DNA from: Thermodesulfobacteriota bacterium
GTDB lineage: Bacteria > Desulfobacterota > S145-22
Direction of reading: 5' to 3'
Length of the DNA stretch: 7,556 nt
NCBI GenBank assembly: GCA_024763435.1
Contig: JANTFN010000078.1
Span: forward strand, 1-7,556
Shown: positions 1 to 5,700 of the stretch, piece by piece
Layout of the letters: each line of letters opens with the position of its first letter
Numbering within the stretch: position 1 is the stretch's first letter
Made by a program: the position numbers and the translations under genes
The notes under the pieces: model-generated
The model's input: the letters and a program-made list of their open reading frames with translations, nothing else
Told to the model about the DNA's origin: nothing
Databases searched by the model: none

Positions 1-178
1 TGGCTTTACCTGATTCAAGGTCTTGAATTCGTTTGGCGACTTCAGCAGACCACGCCGCATCAATATCACTCTGAACCGGCAAGTTGGCGCTGTGCATCAA
101 CTTGTCAATCAGGACCAGCCGGTCATTGATCGGTAATTCAATAGCTTCTTCATAAACACGTTCAATTAAGGCAGACAT
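1..178 (-). CDS. Putative addiction module component (Unstab_antitox / TIGR02574-like), partial
   Basis: The reverse strand reads from ATG at 178-176 without a stop to the window edge, giving 59 residues that begin MSALIERVYEEAIELP and continue with NDRLVLIDKLMHS and DAAWSAEVAKRI. This pattern (a short helical protein with 'A..LP...R..L...L' followed by 'W..E...R...') is that of the small PF09720/TIGR02574 family, usually about 70-80 residues, so only a short C-terminus is missing. A good ribosome binding site, GGAGG at 185-189, sits 6 bases before the ATG. Family members are presumed antitoxins that pair with a RelE/ParE-type toxin, usually encoded just downstream. That position is off the left edge here, so the pairing cannot be confirmed. 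A candidate promoter lies at 209-237. The family call is fairly secure; the antitoxin function is inferred from the family. Confidence 0.8.
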   Translation of the reverse strand, partial: MSALIERVYEEAIELPINDRLVLIDKLMHSANLPVQSDIDAAWSAEVAKRIQDLESGKA

Positions 179-201
179 TTTTTGCCTCCATTTCCATTGT
201 T

Positions 202-230
202 TTGAAGTAATATACTGTACTGACTATAAT
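202..230 (+). promoter_or_regulatory. Candidate sigma70-type promoter reading toward the AlbA_2 gene
   Basis: TTGAAG (202-207) and a consensus TATAAT (225-230) are separated by 17 bases on the plus strand. Transcription would begin near 237, leaving a leader of roughly 200 bases before the ATG at 443. The -10 box is perfect and the spacing optimal. The long leader, and a second candidate much nearer the gene, make its exact role uncertain. Confidence 0.5.
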
Positions 231-237
231 TTTGCAA
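209..237 (-). promoter_or_regulatory. Candidate sigma70-type promoter for the antitoxin-like gene
   Basis: On the reverse strand TTGCAA (237-232) and TATATT (214-209) are separated by exactly 17 bases. Transcription would start near 202, giving a leader of about 24 bases that includes the GGAGG site at 185-189 before the ATG at 178. Position and spacing both fit the gene. It is interleaved with a plus-strand promoter candidate in the same bases. Confidence 0.55.
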
Positions 238-442
238 GTTTCTGGAGAGATGAAGGCGGTTAGTTATCAGGAAAGTAGGGAAAGTGGCGTACATAAAAAA
301 ATAAGTTTATTAAAGATGAAACGGGATCAGGTATTCACGCTTCAGGACAAAAAAAGAGGTAAATTACCGTGCGCAAATGGCTTTTCTTGCTTGCGCTTGC
401 AGGTTTTAGGTAATTATACTATAGGAATAAAGGGCGAATGAT
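238..442 (+). other. Non-coding leader upstream of the AlbA_2 gene
   Basis: This roughly 200-base stretch is A/T-richer than its surroundings. A TTG-started frame of 69 codons crosses it (232-441), but its low-complexity product matches nothing I recognise and its start has no good ribosome binding site, so I do not call it a gene. Within it, GTG at 369-371 opens a 14-codon frame with a signal-peptide-like sequence (see findings). I see no hairpin, tRNA or riboswitch fold that I could defend. Confidence 0.4.
391..420 (+). promoter_or_regulatory. Weak second promoter candidate close to the AlbA_2 gene
   Basis: TTGCGC (391-396) and TATACT (415-420) are separated by 18 bases. Transcription would start near 427 and leave a leader of only about 16 bases, enough for the AAGGG ribosome binding site at 430-434. 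The -35 box is poor, so this is tentative. Confidence 0.3.
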
Positions 443-1837
443 ATGAACCTTTCCGAACTGCAAAAACTCGCTGCACGTGGTGAAGACAGCCGCCTTCAGT
501 TCAAAGCGGACATGCGCAATGTGGATGCCCTTGCCGCTGAGATGGTGGCCTTTGCCAACAGCGAAGGGGGACGCATTGTAATAGGGGTGCGTGATGACGG
601 GGAAATTAAGGGTCTTTCCCGGCCCGCCGTCGGACGGATCAACCAGTTGATCAGTAACGCGGCCAGCCAGCATGTGCGGAGTCCCATCTCTCCATTGACA
701 GAAAACGTGGCCGTAGGGAAAGGTCGCATTGTGGTGGTGGTAACCATCCCCAAGGGAATTGACAAACCCTATTTTGACCGTAATGGAGTCATCTGGCTTA
801 AAAGCGGTTCAGACAAACGGCGGGTCAACTCCAAGGAGGAACTGCGCCGGTTGTTCCAAGTTTCAGACCAGTTCCATGCCGATGAACTACCCACCAAGGC
901 ATGGCCGGAAAAACTGGACCGGCTGCGTTTCCGGGATTTTCTCAAAAACTTCTACAAGCAGGACCTTCCCGAAGCGCCGGAAGACTTGGACCGACTGCTC
1001 CAGAACATGAACCTCGCTACCAATGACGGTTGGCTGAATCTTGCGGGCGTCCTGCTTTTTGCTGAAAGGCCGGAATGGATTTTGCCCCAGTTTATTATCA
1101 AGGCAGTTCGTTAGCCGGGAAACGACATCCATGTTTCAGATTACCTGGATTCAGAAGACTTTGCCGGTCCCCTGAATAAGATATTCGAGGATGCGCTGGC
1201 TTTTATTCTGCGTAACCTGCACAAGATTCAAGCCGGTCGCGGGGTAAATACTCCGGGGGTGTCTGAGGTCCCGGATTTAGTGTTTGAGGAACTGCTGGTG
1301 AACGCCCTGATTCATCGAGACTACCTGGTCAGTGCGCCGATTCGCCTCTTTATCTTCGACAACCGTATCGAGATCATCAGCCCCGGCCACTTGCCTGATA
1401 ACCTGACCGTAGAGAAGATACGGTTGGGAAACTCTATCATCCGCAACCCGATCCTGGTTTCCTATGCAGCCAAGGGCATCCTGCCCTACCGGGGGTTGGG
1501 CTCCGGCATCAAGCGCGCCTTAGAAGTCTGGCCGGAAATCGAGTTTATGGATGATCGGGACGGGTGCTTCTTCACTGCCATTGTGCATCGTACATCGGTC
1601 AAAGGACCGATATCGACCCCAAGTTCACCAAAGAGTTCACTGAAAAGTTCACCAAAAACTGAAGAGCAGATCTTGGCCCTAATACGACAGGACCCATTCG
1701 TAACTACCGTGGCGATGGGTGCGGCCCTCGGCATAACAAAACGGGCGGTTCTGAAGCAGATAGACAAGCTCAAAGTACAAGGCCGCCTCCGTCGGGTCGG
1801 CCCGGCCAAGGGAGGGCATTGGGAGGTAATTGAATGA
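443..1837 (+). pseudogene. AlbA_2 (Schlafen-type) / HATPase_c_4 regulator, interrupted by one in-frame TAG
   Basis: One continuous frame of 464 codons runs from ATG 443 (AAGGG at 430-434 upstream) to TGA 1835-1837, broken only by TAG at 1112-1114 (codon 224). The two halves share the frame, and the 48 codons between the TAG and the first later start candidate (GTG 1259) read like ordinary family sequence, for example PGNDIHVSDYLDSEDF. Residues about 14-135 form an AlbA_2 domain (E14, F20, K21, AFANSEGG 36-43, GVRDDG 48-53). Residues about 283-375 resemble HATPase_c_4, with ELLVNALIHRDY (N287, HRDY 291-294), ISPGHLP 312-318 and GLGSGI 351-356. After a Ser/Pro/Lys linker, residues about 408-462 look like a winged helix. 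This architecture (COG2865) is usually annotated as a transcriptional regulator or 'ATP-dependent DNA helicase-related'; its biochemistry is poorly known. The simplest reading is a recent nonsense mutation splitting an otherwise intact gene. Readthrough or two separate polypeptides remain possible. Confidence 0.85.
1622..1657 (+). repeat. Three tandem 12-bp repeats encoding SSPK-SSLK-SSPK
   Basis: Three consecutive 12-base units (AGTTCACCAAAG, AGTTCACTGAAA, AGTTCACCAAAA) occupy 1622-1633, 1634-1645 and 1646-1657. They are in frame with the AlbA_2 gene and encode a flexible Ser/Lys-rich linker between the ATPase-like domain and the C-terminal winged helix. A unit of 12 bases can be gained or lost without a frameshift. 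Confidence 0.85.
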
Positions 1838-1939
1838 ATAGAACAAAAAAACGGCAAAAAAAAGGGGTCAAGCCTGCATTTGTCATTTGAATATTTACCT
1901 CCTAACCTTATGAAATTATATGAAATTTTAAGTTTATGG
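1838..1939. other. A/T-rich intergenic stretch with a possible transposon-associated motif
   Basis: After the TGA at 1837 the sequence has A-runs, then GGGGTCAAGCCTGCATTTG at about 1863-1881, then a direct repeat of ATGAAATT (1910-1917 and 1920-1927). The GGGGTCAAG..TGCATTTGTCA block resembles, from memory, sequences flanking IS200/Y1 (REP-associated) transposase genes in Desulfobacterota. No transposase frame is present, so at most it is an end fragment. I see no hairpin with a U-run, so neither flanking gene has an evident intrinsic terminator here. Confidence 0.3.
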
Positions 1940-2035
1940 GGAGAGAAGGTCAGGTTTCACGCAGAGCAGAGACTCCGCACGCACGGTTTGATGAGGGAGA
2001 GCTGGTGAAAACAGTCAAGGTGCGGTTACTTCTAT
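1940..2035 (+). mobile_element. Probable degenerate 3' end of a group II intron (domains V and VI)
   Basis: The plus strand holds AGAGC at 1964-1968, then CGCACGCACGGTTTGATG (1976-1993) and GAGGGAGAGCTGGTGAAAAC (1993-2012), ending in TTACTTCTAT (2026-2035). Bacterial group II introns typically end with a domain V hairpin of the form GAGCCGTGTGCGG-GAAA-like loop-CCGCACGCACGGTTC. This is followed by GATGAGGG, a domain VI stem with a GAAA-containing loop, and a terminal TTACTCTAY. Here the 3' strand of domain V and its flank match well. The 5' strand is missing most of its pairing bases (AGAGC runs straight into AGAGACTCC), and the domain VI stem is imperfect. No reverse transcriptase frame accompanies it. 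It is therefore read as a truncated, non-functional remnant. Recognition is from memory of the family consensus, not from a search. Confidence 0.55.
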
Positions 2036-2577
2036 TCCTTTGAAATTGAGATATCCACGTTCAGTTCATTACAAACCTGATTGAGACCCTCTTCCAGTTT
2101 TTCTGGATTTGCGTTTTTCGGGATCTCGATTCGTAAATGGATCGCGTACATGGCGGCACCGGTCTGTGGGGAAGGGGTGCTTCTCGATTCAAAGGAGGTG
2201 ATGTTGACCTGATGACCAGCAAGATATTGGCTGATCCTGTAAACAATACCTGCCTGATCCAGCCCTTCCACATGGAGGGTATAAATGGAGACTTCCCGCT
2301 TTGGAGACGCGTTTTTTCCGGTAATGGGCCTTACAAAGGCTGAAATTCCCTTTTCCATTTCAAGACGGCGACATTCCTGTGTGAGCCGGTTTAGAAGTGT
2401 TTCCCGGGCGTCCTCCTCCTGCCCTTCGACCAGAAAAATCATGGTAAATTCATCCGCGAGGCGGGTCATGGTGGAGTCTTCAAGGCTGCAGCCGTTTTCA
2501 TAGATGACGCGCGAGACGTCAGCAATAAATCCCAGCCGGTCTTTTCCAAAGGCTGTTATGATAAAACGTTTGTTCAT
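2032..2577 (-). CDS. Double ACT-domain protein, GcvR-like (glycine cleavage regulator candidate)
   Basis: This gene encodes 181 residues with two ACT domains. The first spans about 4-75, with the ligand-loop motif GKDRLGFIADVS at 11-22. The second spans about 97-175, with EGLDQAGIVYRIS at 104-116. The layout and length match the GcvR family (COG2716; E. coli GcvR is about 190 residues), which lacks a DNA-binding domain and represses glycine cleavage genes by binding the activator GcvA. ACT domains commonly bind amino acids. The start is well supported: the ATG at 2577-2575 overlaps the lipA TGA by one base (TGATG), and GGAGG at 2584-2588 lies 6 bases upstream. As the last gene of a gcv-lip operon it is a good candidate for a glycine-responsive feedback regulator, but no GcvA is in the window, so the mechanism is open. 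Its TAG stop (2034-2032) lies inside the intron-like remnant. Confidence 0.85.
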   Translation of the reverse strand: MNKRFIITAFGKDRLGFIADVSRVIYENGCSLEDSTMTRLADEFTMIFLVEGQEEDARETLLNRLTQECRRLEMEKGISAFVRPITGKNASPKREVSIYTLHVEGLDQAGIVYRISQYLAGHQVNITSFESRSTPSPQTGAAMYAIHLRIEIPKNANPEKLEEGLNQVCNELNVDISISKE

Positions 2578-3500
2578 CAGGCACCTCCATATGTTTGAGG
2601 TTTTACCAGCCGCAGGTTATGCGCCTGTTTCGTGACGGTCTGGTACATCTCTCTGGCATGATAGGAGCTTCTTACCAGGGGGGCGCTGAAAACATCGGCA
2701 AACCCGAGGGCAAGGCCCCATTCTTTCCAGTGGTTGAATTCTTCCGGTGTGACGTAACGGGCAACCGGCAGGTGTTGCCTGGAGGGTTGAAGATACTGGC
2801 CGATGGTTATAATTCTGCACCCTGTGTCATAAATATCCTTGAGTGTTTGCCTAATCTCCCCGGAGGATTCCCCGAGTCCCAGCATGATGCCTGATTTTGT
2901 GGGGATGTTTGGAAATGCGGTGGCAGCACGCGCAAGAAGCTCAAGGGAACGGGGGTAAGCGGCGCCGGGGCGGACGGCTTTGTACAACCGGGGAACCGTT
3001 TCGATATTGTGGTTCAGGACGTCCGGGCCGGCTTCCAGGACGGTATGCAGCGCTTTGTCGCCACCCTTAAAATCAGGGATCAGGACCTCGACCTTGACAC
3101 CGGGAATCCGCTTTCGAATCTCAGAGATGGTTTTAGCGAACAGACTGGCCCCTCCATCCGTGAGATCGTCGCGTGTAACAGAGGTTACAACCACATAGTC
3201 GAGCCCCAGCTCAACGGCAGCCTCGGCGACGCGCAGAGGTTCCTCCGAGTCCACGGGGGCGGGGAGACCCTGCCGGATAGAGCAGAACCGGCAGTTTCGG
3301 GTGCACTGGTTTCCCAATATCAGAAAGGTTGCGGTCCGGCGGGAAAAACATTCCCATATATTGGGGCATTTTGCTTCCTGACACACGGTATGGAGCAAAT
3401 CCTGTCTGAGCATCTTTCGGACATTTTCATAGACGGGGCCTCTGGGAAGCGGTTTTTTCAGCCATCTGGGTTTTGGGATATGTTTTGTGGCTTGCGTCAT
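2577..3500 (-). CDS. lipA: Lipoyl synthase (radical SAM)
   Basis: LipA inserts two sulfur atoms at C6 and C8 of protein-bound octanoyl groups to make lipoyl groups, consuming S-adenosylmethionine and its auxiliary iron-sulfur cluster. The 307-residue protein has the full family signature. The auxiliary cluster motif CX4CX5C is at C40, C45 and C51. The radical SAM motif CX3CX2C is at C66, C70 and C73 (CTRNCRFC). The C-terminal RSSY, whose serine ligates the auxiliary cluster, is at 277-280. Length is normal. The ATG at 3500-3498 starts 8 bases after the lipB stop. No clear Shine-Dalgarno sequence precedes it, so translation may depend on coupling to lipB. In this operon the obvious substrate is octanoyl-GcvH made by LipB. 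Confidence 0.97.
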   Translation of the reverse strand: MTQATKHIPKPRWLKKPLPRGPVYENVRKMLRQDLLHTVCQEAKCPNIWECFSRRTATFLILGNQCTRNCRFCSIRQGLPAPVDSEEPLRVAEAAVELGLDYVVVTSVTRDDLTDGGASLFAKTISEIRKRIPGVKVEVLIPDFKGGDKALHTVLEAGPDVLNHNIETVPRLYKAVRPGAAYPRSLELLARAATAFPNIPTKSGIMLGLGESSGEIRQTLKDIYDTGCRIITIGQYLQPSRQHLPVARYVTPEEFNHWKEWGLALGFADVFSAPLVRSSYHAREMYQTVTKQAHNLRLVKPQTYGGA

Positions 3501-3508
3501 GGATGGTT

Positions 3509-4219
3509 TTACGCGGGGCAGAAATTGTTAAAAAAGGCGTGAGATATATTAACGCTTTCATGGACAGCGTTAATTTCTAAAATGTCTTTCAGGTGGCCGG
3601 CCATTGTTCGCATGACATCTTTGCAATCTATAACATGGGCACCTGCCGCCTTCAAGGAGGTCATGCCAATTCCCGTAAGCCCACAGGGGGATATCCACGA
3701 AAAGGGTTCAAGGGAAAGATTCACATTCAGTGCCAGGCCATGAAAAGTAATCCCATGGCGAACGGCAATTCCCACGCTCCCCAGTTTTTTTTCGCCGACC
3801 CAGACGCCACGATTGCGTGGATTTCGCTCTGCCTGGATGCCATAGTCGGCTGCTGTTCGGAGCATGACTTCTTCCAGGCCCGTGACATAGGTTGTCAGCC
3901 GTAGCGGCACGGCACGGAGGTTGATGATGGGATAGGCGATGACCTGTCCGGGGCCGTGATAGGTGATGTTCCCTCCTCTTTCAGCCTTGATAATCGGTAT
4001 TCCCCTCTGCTGGAGAAATTTCCCGGAAACCTTGAGGTTTTCGCGCCCGCCATTGTGCCCCAGGGTGAAAACCGGTGTGTGCTCCAGAATCAGGATAACG
4101 TCTTTTTCCAGGGTTCCGTTGTGCCGCGCGGAGACCAGTCTGTGCTGGAGATGAAGGATCGGTGTATAGGGCTGTAGCCCATCCAGGGTTAAAATCCTGA
4201 CCGGTGTTTTTTTTCCCAT
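3509..4219 (-). CDS. lipB: Octanoyl-ACP:protein N-octanoyltransferase
   Basis: LipB transfers the octanoyl group from acyl carrier protein to the lipoyl-accepting lysine of target proteins, the first step of endogenous lipoylation. The 236-residue sequence shows the family motifs: RGGNITYHGPGQ at 81-92, KKLGSVGIAVRHGITFHGLA at 144-163, and PCGLTGIGMTSL at 178-189. The thioester-forming cysteine should be C179 and the catalytic lysine K145, by alignment with the known C/K dyad. The N-terminus is normal in length. The ATG at 4219-4217 lies 26 bases after the gcvPB stop. Its ribosome binding site is weak (GGGGA at 4234-4238 is rather distant, about 14 bases), so the start is likely but not certain. 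It lies between the H-protein operon genes and lipA, which argues for GcvH as its main acceptor. Confidence 0.96.
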   Translation of the reverse strand: MGKKTPVRILTLDGLQPYTPILHLQHRLVSARHNGTLEKDVILILEHTPVFTLGHNGGRENLKVSGKFLQQRGIPIIKAERGGNITYHGPGQVIAYPIINLRAVPLRLTTYVTGLEEVMLRTAADYGIQAERNPRNRGVWVGEKKLGSVGIAVRHGITFHGLALNVNLSLEPFSWISPCGLTGIGMTSLKAAGAHVIDCKDVMRTMAGHLKDILEINAVHESVNISHAFFNNFCPA

Positions 4220-4245
4220 TGGTTCTTTTTCGATTCCCCGGCAGC

Positions 4246-5700
4246 TTATCCGGCCAGCTGGGGGTGTCGTGCCGCCCGGGTTTCGTCCATGCGCCGGACC
4301 TTGGGTTTTGTGGGTGCTTCATGGAGAATCTGCGGGTTTTTTCGAGCTTCCTCGGCAATAGCCTTGCAGGTTTCAATGAAAATATCGAGTGTTTCCCTGG
4401 ATTCCGTTTCCGTGGGTTCGATCATGATGGCCCCGTGTACCACCAGGGGGAAATAAATGGTGGGGGGATGGAAACCGTAGTCGATGAGGCGTTTGGCGAT
4501 ATCCAGGGTTGTAACCTTGTGTGCTTCCTGATGCTTGTCTGTGAAGACGCATTCATGCATACAGGGCCGGTCGTAGGGCAGGTAGAAGGTATCCTTGAGT
4601 TTCTCCTTGACATAGTTGGCGTTCAGCACGGCCAGTTGACTTGCCTTTTTCAGGTTTTGACCCATGCTGAGGATGTAGCTGCAGGCCCGGATGAGGATGC
4701 CGACGTTTCCGTAAAAGGCGTGAACCTTGCCGATGGATTTCGGATGGTCATAGGAAAGGGAATAGGTCCCTTCGTGCTCTTCTACCCATGGCACGGGCAT
4801 GAAGGGGGCCAATCCCTTGCGGGCGCAGACAGGGCCGCTGCCGGGTCCTCCCCCGCCGTGGGGCGTAGAGAAGGTTTTGTGAAGGTTCAGGTGCATCAGG
4901 TCCACACCAATTTTCCCCATGCTCACAATCCCCATTACGGCATTCATGTTAGCGCCGTCCACATAGACCAGGCCGCCTTTTTCATGTACGATATCGGTGA
5001 TTTCCCTGATGTTTTCCTCGAATAGCCCCAGGGTGTTGGGATTTGTTATCATGATTCCCGCTGTGTCTTCATCCATGACAGAGGCAATGTGTTCCGGGGA
5101 AAGAACACCACGCTCGTTGGATTTCACCGGAACGGGGGTAAAGCCGCAAATCGCCGAGCTTGCAGGGTTTGTCCCATGGGCAGTATCAGGAATGAGAATC
5201 TTGTGTCGGGGTGCCCCGGCGTCAACATGGTACGCCCGGACAATCATCATGCCGGTCAGTTCTCCATGCGCCCCGGCCGCGGGCTGGAGCGTCACGGCCG
5301 GCAGGCCGGTAATTTCCCCGAGGTATTTCTGGAGGTTTGCCATCAGTTCAAGAATTCCCTGAGATAACGGTGCGGGGAGGAGGGGGTGCGCGTTGGCGAA
5401 ACCCCGCACCGCGGCCTGGCGTTCATTAGTCTTTGGATTATACTTCATGGTACAGGAGCCAAGGGGATACATCCCGCTGTCCACCCCGTAGTTCCACTGC
5501 GAAAGGCGCGTATAATGGCGGACAATATCCACCTCGCTGAGGTCCGGAAAATCCGGGCCGTCCCCAAGCAGAAATCCGGCAAGGGGAGAAGGGGGCACAT
5601 CTCTTCCGGGCATGGAAAATCCGCTTCTACCTTTTCTTCCCTTTTCCCATAGAAGTGGTTCATTCAGAGTCAGGCCTGTGGTTCCCAGTGGGTTGTTCAT
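4246..5700 (-). CDS. gcvPB: Glycine dehydrogenase (decarboxylating) subunit 2
   Basis: This is the PLP-binding half of the two-subunit P protein, which decarboxylates glycine and loads the aminomethyl group onto lipoyl-GcvH. With the start chosen here it has 484 residues, normal for the family. Visible landmarks are YPLGSCTMKYNPK (78-90), PDTAHGTNPASS (171-182), VDGANMNA (247-254) and LHKTFSTPHGGGGPG (273-287). K275 is the expected PLP Schiff-base lysine. The frame stays open upstream to an ATG at 5760, but the start at 5700 is preferred. It has AAGGAGG at 5708-5714 with 7-base spacing, forms an ATGA overlap with the gcvPA stop, and begins MNNPLGTTGLTLNEPLLWE as relatives do. The extra 20 codons would lie wholly inside gcvPA. 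The PB subunit must pair with GcvPA, and the 4-base overlap supports coupled synthesis. Confidence 0.97.
   Translation of the reverse strand: MNNPLGTTGLTLNEPLLWEKGRKGRSGFSMPGRDVPPSPLAGFLLGDGPDFPDLSEVDIVRHYTRLSQWNYGVDSGMYPLGSCTMKYNPKTNERQAAVRGFANAHPLLPAPLSQGILELMANLQKYLGEITGLPAVTLQPAAGAHGELTGMMIVRAYHVDAGAPRHKILIPDTAHGTNPASSAICGFTPVPVKSNERGVLSPEHIASVMDEDTAGIMITNPNTLGLFEENIREITDIVHEKGGLVYVDGANMNAVMGIVSMGKIGVDLMHLNLHKTFSTPHGGGGPGSGPVCARKGLAPFMPVPWVEEHEGTYSLSYDHPKSIGKVHAFYGNVGILIRACSYILSMGQNLKKASQLAVLNANYVKEKLKDTFYLPYDRPCMHECVFTDKHQEAHKVTTLDIAKRLIDYGFHPPTIYFPLVVHGAIMIEPTETESRETLDIFIETCKAIAEEARKNPQILHEAPTKPKVRRMDETRAARHPQLAG

Noticed and set aside
232..441. TTG-started frame of 69 codons before the AlbA_2 gene
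   Set aside because: It has a rare start, no good ribosome binding site, biased composition and no recognisable motif.
1259..1837. Independent gene starting at GTG 1259
   Set aside because: There is no convincing ribosome binding site, and the same frame upstream (1115-1258) already encodes family-like sequence, so this is the 3' half of the interrupted gene.
1975..2025. CCGCAC / GTGCGG inverted repeat as a terminator
   Set aside because: The arms are only 6 bp with about 39 bp between them and no U-run follows; the bases are better explained by the intron-like remnant.
2190..2215. Perfect Shine-Dalgarno-like AAAGGAGGTGATG on the plus strand inside the ACT gene
   Set aside because: The frames it could serve end within a few codons or are antisense shadows; the bases are explained by ACT-domain coding on the other strand.
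3009..3542. Plus-strand open frame (177 codons) opposite lipA
   Set aside because: It is fully antisense to lipA, whose cysteine motifs and RSSY are intact, and shows no recognisable domain.
3651..3742. AAGGAGG followed by ATG on the plus strand inside lipB
   Set aside because: It opens only a 26-codon frame antisense to conserved LipB sequence, so it is probably chance.
4204..5025. Long plus-strand open frame (273 codons) opposite gcvPB
   Set aside because: It is antisense to a certain gene with strong family motifs; its product is Gly/Phe/Val-rich and unlike any family, a typical codon-bias shadow.
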